The position numbers and the translations under genes were made by a program. The notes beneath the pieces were generated by a model. It was not told the origin of the DNA and made no database searches. It saw only the letters and a list, made by a program, of their open reading frames with translations. Positions 1-5,949 of a DNA stretch of 21,162 nucleotides are shown here, one piece after another (within the stretch, counting starts at the first letter, position 1; the number at the start of each line of letters is the position of its first letter). Origin of the DNA: Pseudomonadota bacterium (lineage in GTDB: Bacteria > Pseudomonadota > Gammaproteobacteria > Steroidobacterales > Steroidobacteraceae); contig JAFAGC010000050.1 of NCBI GenBank assembly GCA_023423065.1, positions 1 through 21,162 of the forward strand. The letters are read 5' to 3'.

Positions 1-113
1 CCACTGAGCCCCCCCGACCGATGACTCTTCTTTCGGACAACCATATCCCTTCCCTGTGGGAACCGTCGCTAACTACCCCCGTTTGTTTCGGGCCTGCACG
101 GCCCGTTGCGTCG

Positions 114-626
114 TTATGCGGCCGTCATCGGGCCGTCCGGCACGGTTTGTCCGAGCGACTTCTGCTTGCGATGGAGCTGGAACGCGACCAGGCCTGCCCC
201 GATGAGCAACATCAGCCAGGTTTCGAGCTCCGGCACCGCTGAAACCGCGACGCGATAGGACGCGGAATAGAAGCCGAATGGCTTGCTGTCGCCGAAGATC
301 GACAATGAATAGCTGCCTGGTGCCAGGTCCGCGAACGAATACTGGCCGAGCGAGAGCGCACCCCCGCCGAGCACTCCGCTCGCCGAAGAGAGGCTCCAGT
401 TCGCCGTCTGCAGGCGGAATGGCGTGAAGAACCCGGAAATGCTCGAAGTGCTGGTGAGCGTGAAGTTGATGACGTCTTCGAAGCTCTCGTGCCGCGTGAA
501 CAGCCCGGCCACCAGGCCAAAGTCGTTGTTCGAGAGCGTGCCGAGGTTGGTGTAGTGAGTCCCTGCGCTCGCCGACATCGAGCCGGTGAGGAGCATCGTG
601 CAGATCAGCAGTTTTCTAAGAATCAT
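114..626 (-). CDS. PEP-CTERM-type exported protein, FxDxF-like family (170 aa)
   Basis: Secreted surface or exopolysaccharide-associated protein of the exosortase-sorted class. The N-terminus is a signal peptide (residues 1-21, ending SASA). Residues 49-55 (FEDVINF) begin a Thr/Ser-rich beta-type domain that resembles the FxDxF PEP-CTERM family. The C-terminus has VPELETW (131-137), a hydrophobic helix (137-150) and a basic cluster (H152 R153 K154), the tripartite sorting layout. Two oddities: the signature reads PEL instead of PEP, and about 16 residues follow the basic cluster, where most family members stop sooner. I chose the ATG at 626 because GGAGG lies 5 nt upstream (632-636); in-frame ATGs farther upstream lack this and would sit at or above the candidate promoter. 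Known for the family: anchoring by exosortase/EpsH and roles in biofilm or floc formation. The specific role here is unknown. Confidence 0.8.
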   Translation of the reverse strand: MILRKLLICTMLLTGSMSASAGTHYTNLGTLSNNDFGLVAGLFTRHESFEDVINFTLTSTSSISGFFTPFRLQTANWSLSSASGVLGGGALSLGQYSFADLAPGSYSLSIFGDSKPFGFYSASYRVAVSAVPELETWLMLLIGAGLVAFQLHRKQKSLGQTVPDGPMTAA

Positions 627-663
627 TATCGCCTCCATGCAAAGAATATCGACGAGCGAAGCA

Positions 664-682
664 ATGCAAGTTCTGTTCCCCA
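664..682 (-). promoter_or_regulatory. putative sigma-54 (RpoN) -24/-12 promoter for the PEP-CTERM gene
   Basis: Read on the minus strand, GG (679-678) is followed by exactly 10 nt and then GC (667-666). The site also has AC after the GG and TTGCA at the -12 box, matching the TGGCAC-N5-TTGCA consensus at its invariant positions. Transcription would start near 654, leaving a leader of about 28 nt with the GGAGG ribosome site. RpoN control of PEP-CTERM genes through PrsK/PrsR is known in several Proteobacteria; its action here is inference. Confidence 0.5.
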
Positions 683-770
683 TGATCGCACCATTACGGG
701 TGGCGACCATGGACGCTACTTAAGTAGTTTGACGCGAGGATTGCAACTGTCGCTTTTTGAATGTCGCCGC

Positions 771-790
771 GTGAATACACCGCTATTCAC
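771..790. repeat. inverted repeat GTGAATA-N6-TATTCAC
   Basis: Perfect 7-bp arms (771-777 and 784-790) around a 6-nt spacer. It lies about 120 bp upstream of the inferred sigma-54 start, a typical distance for an activator binding site, and there is no T-tract to make it a terminator. An operator or upstream activator site is the best guess. Confidence 0.45.
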
Positions 791-799
791 GAGCAGATC

Positions 800-819
800 C
801 GCGAAATAAATTTTTCGCG
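800..819. repeat. inverted repeat CGCGAAA-N6-TTTCGCG
   Basis: Perfect 7-bp arms (800-806 and 813-819) with an AT-rich 6-nt centre. Its right arm with flank (TTTTTCGCG then ACG) recurs in nearly the same form at 1004-1017, so the two look like copies of one element. Confidence 0.4.
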
Positions 820-913
820 ACGCGCCGGAACGTATTGACATGCGCGCATCGTCGGCGAATCGCTGCACGTGCGCGGTGCGGTCTAACTGCTTTCCGCGCA
901 CCGAATCAATGCA

Positions 914-932
914 CGCGATGTCCATCATCGCG
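914..932. repeat. inverted repeat CGCGATG-N5-CATCGCG
   Basis: Perfect 7-bp arms (914-920 and 926-932) around TCCAT. No T-tract on either side. Function unknown. Confidence 0.35.
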
Positions 933-992
933 CGTGACGGTAATTTGCGACGTCTCGCGATGCGGAGTCTACTTGTAGGAATCGGATTACGT

Positions 993-1013
993 GCGCGAAG
1001 ATCTTTTTCGCGC
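993..1013. repeat. inverted repeat GCGCGAA-N7-TTCGCGC
   Basis: Perfect 7-bp arms (993-999 and 1007-1013), about 40 nt beyond the stop codon of the minus-strand operon ending at 1054. It may help end that transcript, but no T-run follows on the minus strand. It shares the GCGAA...TTTTTCGCG core with the repeat at 800-819. Confidence 0.4.
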
Positions 1014-1053
1014 GACGATTCTTTTAGTTAGTGCGCCCCGGCATGCCTGCGCG

Positions 1054-1476
1054 TCATCGAGGTTGCGCGCAGTCCGCCAACTCACGCCCTTCCACCCGGA
1101 AGAACCGCCCCGCTGAATCCCACCGCGATTCCGATCCGTATTGCATCCACGCCTGGCGCCAGCGCCTAGCCAATTCGGCGCGCCCGTGTGCCTTCACGAA
1201 TCGATCGAGGAGATCCGAAGCCGATATGCCCGCGGAGTCGCGCTCGAGGATGTTGTCCCAGCAGAGTTCGGGAATCGTGCTTTTCCGCAATGTGGGATCG
1301 AGGAAGAAATCCGAAAGCACGACCAACGCCATGTCTCCCTCAGTCATCCGCGGCCAGAAATCGAAGGGCGGCCTCTCGTATGGCTTGTCGCTTTCGAGCG
1401 CTTCGATCAGTACGGGAATCGCTTCCTTGCCCATCGCCAGGATCGCACTGACCTGCGGCGAGCCCGGCGCCCTCAC
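1054..1476 (-). CDS. small HEAT-like hypothetical protein (140 aa)
   Basis: Cytosolic protein of unknown function. Its N-terminal part (SPQVSAILAMGKEAIPVLIEAL) has the two-helix pattern of a HEAT repeat, with the typical Gly-x-x-Ala-Ile-Pro-x-Leu-Ile turn. The rest is helical and rich in Trp and Arg. I chose GTG at 1476, with GGAG 8 nt upstream (1485-1488). An alternative GTG at 1518 overlaps the stop of the preceding gene (GTGA), but the codons between 1518 and 1477 (ACA, GGT, TGT, GCT, GGA) are unlike those of the neighbours. The frame stays open upstream only because it shadows the preceding gene. It is probably co-transcribed with that gene as a pair. Confidence 0.6.
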   Translation of the reverse strand: MRAPGSPQVSAILAMGKEAIPVLIEALESDKPYERPPFDFWPRMTEGDMALVVLSDFFLDPTLRKSTIPELCWDNILERDSAGISASDLLDRFVKAHGRAELARRWRQAWMQYGSESRWDSAGRFFRVEGRELADCAQPR

Positions 1477-1514
1477 GAAAGCGGCTCCAGCACATTGCCG
1501 GCTACCCGAGTTTG

Positions 1515-1979
1515 TCACTCCTTCGCCTCGTCGACTTCCCGCATTTCGCTGATGAGTTCGTGCGCGGAGTAGAAAAGCGGCGACAACACGTGGCGATTCT
1601 CGCCGAGGTCCTCTTCCTTCGCTTCCGCGGTCAATGTGCCGCGCTGCGTGAGCACGAAGAACCTCGTGTAGCCCGGCCTCGGCAGCGGCGTATCCGCCGC
1701 GGGCTCCAGTTGCTCCAGGTTGTAGTCCGCGAATGAGACGAGCGATCGCGCAGCCACCGCGGGTCCTTCGTGGCCGCCCAGGCCGATCATCCCGCCGCCG
1801 GTGCTGAAGTAGAGACTCGCGGTGCCGTCGCAAATCGCAACGAGTGTGACCACTGCCTCCGGATAGCCGGTTTCCATGATCACGCAGAATGTCTGTTCCC
1901 TCACACCCAATGCTTCGGCGGTGGCGCCGAGTGCCTGGGATCGAAGCTCTGTGTAGATCTCGGCCGGCGCGTAGTTCAT
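1515..1979 (-). CDS. hypothetical cytosolic protein (154 aa), first gene of a two-gene unit
   Basis: I cannot assign a function. It has no signal peptide or membrane segment. A Gly-rich loop (YFSTGGGMIGLGGHEG) lies mid-protein and acidic stretches near the C-terminus (EAKEEDLGENRH, REVDEAKE). From memory, proteins with this METGYP...SLYFS-GGG layout occur in unrelated bacteria as conserved hypotheticals, sometimes beside polymorphic-toxin immunity genes; this could not be checked here. AGGAG lies 8 nt before the ATG at 1979. The stop codon lies 38 nt upstream of the start chosen for the HEAT-like gene, so the two are very likely one transcript. It is divergent from the gene starting at 2085. 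Confidence 0.6.
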   Translation of the reverse strand: MNYAPAEIYTELRSQALGATAEALGVREQTFCVIMETGYPEAVVTLVAICDGTASLYFSTGGGMIGLGGHEGPAVAARSLVSFADYNLEQLEPAADTPLPRPGYTRFFVLTQRGTLTAEAKEEDLGENRHVLSPLFYSAHELISEMREVDEAKE

Positions 1980-2084
1980 CAGGGTCGCTCCTGCATCGCT
2001 CCATCAACCACTCACACATCCAGCTTGCTGCGCCGCCCACTACTGGTTGGACTCCTGATTTCCTCTGCCGCTACCGTTTGGCCC

Positions 2085-2399
2085 ATGACAACCAAACGCA
2101 GCAAATACGATCCGCTCGCGACCTCGGGCCAGACGCGCTGGCTCGTGCTCCGCGACATGTTCCACAACGTGCTCGATTCCACCGAGCTCGCGCCGGGCAC
2201 GGACCTGCGCCGGGCATTCGCCGACGGCCTCGCCGCGCTGGAGCGCGATGGCTGGCAGAGCGAAGGCGCTTCCGGCGGGATGGTCTTCATCCGGCGCAAT
2301 GGCGAACGTCGCTTCCTGGCGATCCACGAGGCCGATCCGCACGAGCCGGTGCCGCTCGGGCACGGGTCGCATTTCGGGCGATGCGCGACCTGCGAGTGA
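2085..2399 (+). CDS. hypothetical protein (104 aa)
   Basis: Small soluble protein that I do not recognise. It has a helical N-terminal half (LRRAFADGLAALERDGW), a beta-like centre (GMVFIRRNGERRFLAIHE) and a His/Cys-containing tail (HGSHFGRCATCE). The tail holds a C-x-x-C preceded by two His residues, which could bind metal, but four ligands in so short a tail is weak evidence. The ATG at 2085 is chosen because codon use becomes typical there and upstream sequence in this frame is the antisense of the 1515-1979 gene. No clear Shine-Dalgarno site precedes it. The next gene starts 96 nt downstream on the same strand. Confidence 0.5.
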   Translation: MTTKRSKYDPLATSGQTRWLVLRDMFHNVLDSTELAPGTDLRRAFADGLAALERDGWQSEGASGGMVFIRRNGERRFLAIHEADPHEPVPLGHGSHFGRCATCE

Positions 2400-2495
2400 C
2401 GCCGGCGCGCGCAAGTGCCTGATTGTGATCTGGAGCGCAGTTCGGTTCGGGGTTCGCTCCAGCAAATCCCGGGACGGCACGCTAAACTCGGGGTC

Positions 2496-3059
2496 GTGCA
2501 ATTTCCGTTGACGGCGCTCCTGGGTATCGCTTTCGCTCTTTCCGAAGCGGCGCTGGGCTTTTTCAAGCGCTCGCGCGACGACAGCGTCGACGCGGACCGC
2601 CGTTCGCTGCGCGTTCTGTGGATCACGAACACCGTCGTGGTGTTCGCGGGCATCGTCGCGTCATACCGACTGCCGCAGGCCGCCATCGGCGCGGCGCGAC
2701 CGCTTTTCTGGATCGGCACGACCCTGTTCGCGGTCGGCCTCGTGCTGCGCTGGTATTCGATCTACTACCTCGGCCGCTACTTCACGGTGAACGTCGCGAT
2801 TCACTCGCGCCACGAGGTCATCGACACGGGTCCGTACAGGCTGATCCGACACCCGTCGTACGCGGGCGCGCTGCTCGCGTTCCTGGGGCTCGCGCTGTGT
2901 CTCGACAACTGGGTGTCGCTCGTGGTGATCGTCATCCCGACGATGCTCGCGTTCAATCGGCGCATGAACGTCGAGGAACACGCGCTCGCGAATGCGCTCG
3001 GCACGCCGTACACGGGTTACATGCGGCGCACGAAGCGCCTGGTGCCGCGCATCTATTAG
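2496..3059 (+). CDS. isoprenylcysteine carboxyl methyltransferase (ICMT) family membrane protein (187 aa)
   Basis: Integral membrane methyltransferase-like protein of the ICMT/PEMT superfamily. Hydrophobic segments lie at about 3-22, 41-57, 69-87 and 122-152. The family signature is clear near the C-terminus: G112-P-Y, RHPSYAG (118-124) and EEHAL (160-164) before a cytosolic basic tail. In characterised relatives this part binds S-adenosylmethionine. Bacterial members have varied or unknown substrates, so no reaction is assigned. I prefer the GTG start at 2496 because it places the first membrane helix at the N-terminus; an ATG at 2415 would add 27 polar residues with atypical composition. 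The gene is convergent with the next one, whose stop lies only 6 nt away. Confidence 0.75.
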   Translation: MQFPLTALLGIAFALSEAALGFFKRSRDDSVDADRRSLRVLWITNTVVVFAGIVASYRLPQAAIGAARPLFWIGTTLFAVGLVLRWYSIYYLGRYFTVNVAIHSRHEVIDTGPYRLIRHPSYAGALLAFLGLALCLDNWVSLVVIVIPTMLAFNRRMNVEEHALANALGTPYTGYMRRTKRLVPRIY

Positions 3060-3065
3060 ATTGGG

Positions 3066-4613
3066 TCAGGCAATCCGCTTGCGCGCGTGATGTGCGCCCG
3101 CCGACTCTCCCAAGCCAGCCTTCGCCGGTCCATTGAGCACCGCGCCATCGACGCTGAAGCGCGAACCATGGCACGGGCAATCCCAGCTCTTCTCGCTCGA
3201 ATTCCACTGCACGACGCAGCCGAGATGCGTGCACACCGCGGAGCGCTCGTGCAGGGAGCCATCCTGGTCGCGATACACGGCCACGAGCGATGCGCCATCA
3301 CGCACGATCGCGCCCTCGCCGCTCGGGATGTCGCGGCGGTCGTGCACCTCGGCGCCGCGCGTCCAGTCGCGGATCATGTGGCCGACGAAGTTCGCGTTCT
3401 CGCCCAGATAGGTCGCGGCCGCACGCACGTTCTTGCGCGCGGGGTCGTAGAGTTTCTCGTACGGATTGAGGCGGCCGACGATGAGGTCGGACAGGATCAT
3501 GCCCGCGAGCGTGCCGTGGGTCATGCCGTTGCCGGAATCGCCGGTGGCGATGTACACGTTCTCGTCGTCGAGCGGATTGCGGCCGATGAACGCGAGGCCG
3601 TCGATGGGCTCCATGATCTGACCCGACCAGCGGTGCGTGATTTCGCCGAGTAACTTGAAGGGCGTGCGGCTCCACTCCTCCAGTCGCTGGAAACGCAGCG
3701 GCGCGTCGTTCGCCTGGCCGGTCTTGTGATCCTCGCCGCCGACGATGAGGGTGTCGCGGGCGTCGCCGCGCACGCAGCGGACGTAGTGATAGGGATCCTC
3801 TAGGTCCCAGTAGAGATGCGGCGGCACGGAATCCTTCGGGATGTCGAAGCCCAGCACGTACGTGCGGTAGGCGGCCTGCTTGGTGTGCATGCGGACGCGA
3901 TCGTTGAACGGCGTGTTGGTCGCGACGACCACGTGCATCGCGCGCAGGGTCGTGCCGGACTCGAGCGTCACGGTGGCGTTTTCGCCGCCGGTCACCTTGA
4001 CGGCGCGCGTGCCGGTCGCGATGCGCCCGCCGCGGCGAGCGAAGGCGCGCGCGAGTCCTCGCAGGTAGCGCCCCGCGTGAAAGGTCGCCTGGTTCGCAAA
4101 ACGCAGCGCGGGGCTTTCGAAGGAGACGCTGTCGAGCCGCAGTGCGTCGATCGGCTCGGGATCCAGGCCGAGCCGCGAAGCGGAGACTTCCTCGTCGCGC
4201 AGCAACCGGTCTTGCGTCGGGCTCGTACTGATCAGGTAGCCGTCGACGCGCTCGAAGTCGCAGGCGATGCCCTCTTCCTGCACGATGAACTGGATCTGGT
4301 CGATCGCGGCGCGGTGGCTGTCCACCGCGAGGCGTGTGTCGTCGACGCCGAACAACCGCTCGAGGTGCGAGAAGCGGTCGTCGAGCACGGCGGTCAGGTG
4401 CGCGGTGGTGCGGCCGGTTTCGCCGGCACCGGGCGCGTAGGCGTCGAGGACCTGCACGTCGTATCCGTCGCGCTGCAGTAGATAGGCGGTGGTGAGGCCG
4501 GCGATGCCGGCGCCGATCACGCAGACGGCCGCGTCATCGGGTGGCCGGGAGACGGCGTCGGTGGGCACGGCCTCGTGCCAGATGGGGAGCGTCTCGTCGG
4601 GGGTTCGCAACAT
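3066..4613 (-). CDS. FAD-dependent oxidoreductase with C-terminal Rieske [2Fe-2S] domain (515 aa)
   Basis: Two-domain redox enzyme. Residues about 28-390 form a DAO/glycine-oxidase-like FAD domain, with the dinucleotide motif GAGIAG (34-39) and a second FAD-contact region near GDSGNGMTHG. Residues about 420-505 form a Rieske domain with both cluster motifs: C461-T-H463-L-G-C and C479-P-C-H482-G-S, giving the two Cys and two His ligands plus the usual disulfide pair (C466, C481). This FAD-plus-Rieske fusion is a known bacterial family (often annotated as an FAD-dependent oxidoreductase, YhfW-like) with no settled substrate. GGAG lies 6 nt before the ATG. There is no signal peptide, so it is cytosolic. 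It stands alone, convergent with the ICMT gene and separated by 133 nt from the GNAT gene. Confidence 0.88.
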   Translation of the reverse strand: MLRTPDETLPIWHEAVPTDAVSRPPDDAAVCVIGAGIAGLTTAYLLQRDGYDVQVLDAYAPGAGETGRTTAHLTAVLDDRFSHLERLFGVDDTRLAVDSHRAAIDQIQFIVQEEGIACDFERVDGYLISTSPTQDRLLRDEEVSASRLGLDPEPIDALRLDSVSFESPALRFANQATFHAGRYLRGLARAFARRGGRIATGTRAVKVTGGENATVTLESGTTLRAMHVVVATNTPFNDRVRMHTKQAAYRTYVLGFDIPKDSVPPHLYWDLEDPYHYVRCVRGDARDTLIVGGEDHKTGQANDAPLRFQRLEEWSRTPFKLLGEITHRWSGQIMEPIDGLAFIGRNPLDDENVYIATGDSGNGMTHGTLAGMILSDLIVGRLNPYEKLYDPARKNVRAAATYLGENANFVGHMIRDWTRGAEVHDRRDIPSGEGAIVRDGASLVAVYRDQDGSLHERSAVCTHLGCVVQWNSSEKSWDCPCHGSRFSVDGAVLNGPAKAGLGESAGAHHARKRIA

Positions 4614-4724
4614 GGCAGACTCCGTGCGGCCACTCTGTGAATGACGAGTACACGATGGGCGTTTCGGAGGCCCGGCGGAATCGGCGGGCGCTGACGAGGC
4701 GCCGTCGATCAGGCTGACGACTGA

Positions 4725-4740
4725 GGGTCAGGTCTGACCC
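4725..4740. repeat. inverted repeat GGGTCAG-GT-CTGACCC
   Basis: Perfect 7-bp arms (4725-4731, 4734-4740) with a 2-nt centre, followed on the plus strand by CCTTTTG. No plus-strand gene ends here, so a terminator role is unlikely. From memory, this GGGGTCAGACC-type palindrome is a common dispersed element in GC-rich Proteobacteria; copy number could not be counted. Confidence 0.45.
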
Positions 4741-4746
4741 CTTTTG

Positions 4747-5331
4747 CTAGGAAACGGAGAATGTCCCCATTTCTCGGGCGCACTTCCATGCTTCGCGGGT
4801 CTGGCCCCAGGCATCCACGGGCATGTCCTGGAACGGAAATGGCATGGCCACCCGCCGCAGCAGGCGCGAGCCGAGTTTTTTCGCAACGCCCTGCGAGGCC
4901 TTGTTGTCCTCGTGGATCGCGTGGATCACCTCGGTCCAACCGAGCACGTCGAACGCGTAGTCCATCGCGGCCGCCGCGCCCTCGCTCGCGTAACCCTTGC
5001 CCCAATGCGCTCGTGCGATGCCCCAACCGACCTCCGCGGCCGGCCAGCCCTCCGGAAACCACGGTCCGAGCCGCCCCACCCAGTGGCCGGAGGATTTCTC
5101 GATCACCGAGAACATCGCGATGCCGGTCATGTGCCAGCAGCCGCACATCCCCATGAACGTGCGCCACGCGGTGGCGCGCGCCTGCGGGCCACCGATGAAA
5201 CGCGTGGCCTCTTCGTCCGCCTGGAATTCCGCCCACGCATCGAAGTCTTCCATCCGCGGCGGGCGCAGGATGAGCCGTCGAGTTTCGATCCGCAGGGTAT
5301 TCAGATCGGGGCGTTGCATGGCGCGGAGCAT
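4747..5331 (-). CDS. GNAT family N-acetyltransferase, RimJ/RimL-like (194 aa)
   Basis: Acetyl-CoA-dependent acyltransferase of the Acetyltransf_3 (RimJ/RimL) type. Seen: N-terminal strand TRRLILRPPRMEDFDAW (17-33), acetyl-CoA pyrophosphate loop in RAHWGKGYASEG (107-118), and the late helix EDNKASQGVAKKLG (141-154), where the Asn and Ser are typical of the family. The substrate cannot be told from sequence; relatives modify ribosomal proteins, other proteins or small amines. I keep the ATG at 5331, with GGAG 5 nt upstream; ATG at 5319 is a weaker alternative. The start region lies inside a perfect hairpin (see 5323-5342). The last residues (MGTFSVS) are encoded by a palindromic repeat-like sequence, so the C-terminus may be acquired. 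Confidence 0.85.
   Translation of the reverse strand: MLRAMQRPDLNTLRIETRRLILRPPRMEDFDAWAEFQADEEATRFIGGPQARATAWRTFMGMCGCWHMTGIAMFSVIEKSSGHWVGRLGPWFPEGWPAAEVGWGIARAHWGKGYASEGAAAAMDYAFDVLGWTEVIHAIHEDNKASQGVAKKLGSRLLRRVAMPFPFQDMPVDAWGQTREAWKCAREMGTFSVS
4751..4773. repeat. imperfect palindrome at the 3' end of the GNAT gene
   Basis: Arms beginning GAAA and ending TTTC pair with two mismatches around AATGT. The element lies 10 nt from the GGGTCAG palindrome and encodes the end of the acetyltransferase. The two together look like one short dispersed repeat inserted at the gene end. Confidence 0.35.
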
Positions 5332-5342
5332 AAACGCTCCGC
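5323..5342 (-). promoter_or_regulatory. hairpin covering the GNAT ribosome-binding site and start codon
   Basis: GCGGAGC (5323-5329) and GCTCCGC (5336-5342) are perfect complements around 6 nt. On the minus-strand transcript one arm contains the Shine-Dalgarno GGAG and the loop plus second arm hold the ATG (5331-5329). Folding would hide the initiation site. It could also act as a weak terminator for the upstream gene, though only TTTA follows. Confidence 0.4.
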
Positions 5343-5348
5343 GAGCAT

Positions 5349-5361
5349 GCCCGCGACGGGC
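5349..5361 (-). repeat. short hairpin directly after the stop of the 5362-5808 gene
   Basis: GCCCG-CGA-CGGGC, 5-bp perfect arms, begins right after the stop codon and 6 nt before the next hairpin. No T-tract follows. It may protect the 3' end or work with the neighbouring hairpin. Confidence 0.3.
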
Positions 5362-5808
5362 TTACGCCCTGAGACTGCGTCGAGTCTGCTTCAGCGCGAT
5401 GCGCTTCATTCGCTGCATCACGACTTCGAACTGCTCGTCCACCTGCTCGCCGAGCAACACGAGACGCTCGTTGTAGTCGTCGAACTTCACGCGCTGGCCC
5501 GTCTTGTAGCGCACCGAATAGGCCGTCTCGGTGTAGAGGATGTCCACTTCGAACGACCGCCGGCGCTGGGTGTATCGCGCAACGATGTGTCCGGGCGCGA
5601 CGGGCGCGGCATCGAACTTGTGTTTGAGCAGCGCCTGCAGGAGCGCGCGCTGGACCTCGCCGATCGGGATCCGGGTGCCGTCCTTGAGCGTCGGTACCTC
5701 ACGGTCGACGATGTCCTGGATCCGTGTTTCCCCGGCGCGCGCGGACGGAGCGGTCGCGAGCAGCAACGTGGCCACCAGGGAACAAAGGATTCCGCCGCGG
5801 AAAATCAT
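5362..5808 (-). CDS. secreted hypothetical protein (148 aa)
   Basis: Exported, probably periplasmic protein of unknown function. Residues 1-25 form a signal peptide (hydrophobic core LCSLVATLLLATAP, cleavage after ARA). The mature part has an early helix (IPIGEVQRALLQALLKHKF), a central beta-rich part with several Tyr (ARYTQRRRSFEVDILYTETAYSV) and a basic helical tail (VVMQRMKRIALKQTRR). There is no lipobox. The start is chosen for the signal peptide; the ribosome site is weak (GTGA, 6 nt upstream). It is divergent from the DUF3750-like gene, sharing a 141-nt gap in which I see no strong promoter. The GNAT gene follows 30 nt downstream and may be co-transcribed. Confidence 0.65.
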   Translation of the reverse strand: MIFRGGILCSLVATLLLATAPSARAGETRIQDIVDREVPTLKDGTRIPIGEVQRALLQALLKHKFDAAPVAPGHIVARYTQRRRSFEVDILYTETAYSVRYKTGQRVKFDDYNERLVLLGEQVDEQFEVVMQRMKRIALKQTRRSLRA

Positions 5809-5949
5809 GAGTTTTCACGCTAATGGCCGGTTCCCGCCTGAGCAATCCCGCAGGCCCAAAACTGTGCGCTGCTTCGAACTGTCCCCGGCCGCCGACACCC
5901 GGGAATCCCCCAATCGGAACTCACCGGGAAGTGCTAGTGTCCGTGTTGC

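Larger units (their letters stand above)
683..1053. other. gene-free intergenic region with four inverted repeats
   Basis: No credible coding region was found in this stretch, which is clearly more AT-rich in patches than its surroundings. It holds four perfect 7-bp inverted repeats, listed separately, and no clear intrinsic terminator. It lies upstream of the PEP-CTERM gene and downstream of the small operon ending at 1054, so it can contain enhancer sites for the first and termination signals for the second. Confidence 0.6.

Noticed and set aside
89..105. Hairpin CGGGCC-TGCAC-GGCCCG downstream of the PEP-CTERM gene
   Set aside because: No T-run on the minus strand; chance short palindromes are frequent in such GC-rich DNA.
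771..1013. CRISPR array or tandem attachment sites
   Set aside because: The palindromes differ in sequence and are unevenly spaced; there is no repeat-spacer pattern, no cas gene and no integrase.
1054..2040. A single 328-codon gene on the minus strand
   Set aside because: Its first half is an out-of-frame shadow of the 1515-1979 gene, with low-complexity Arg/Gly content. Only the part from about 1476 looks like a protein.
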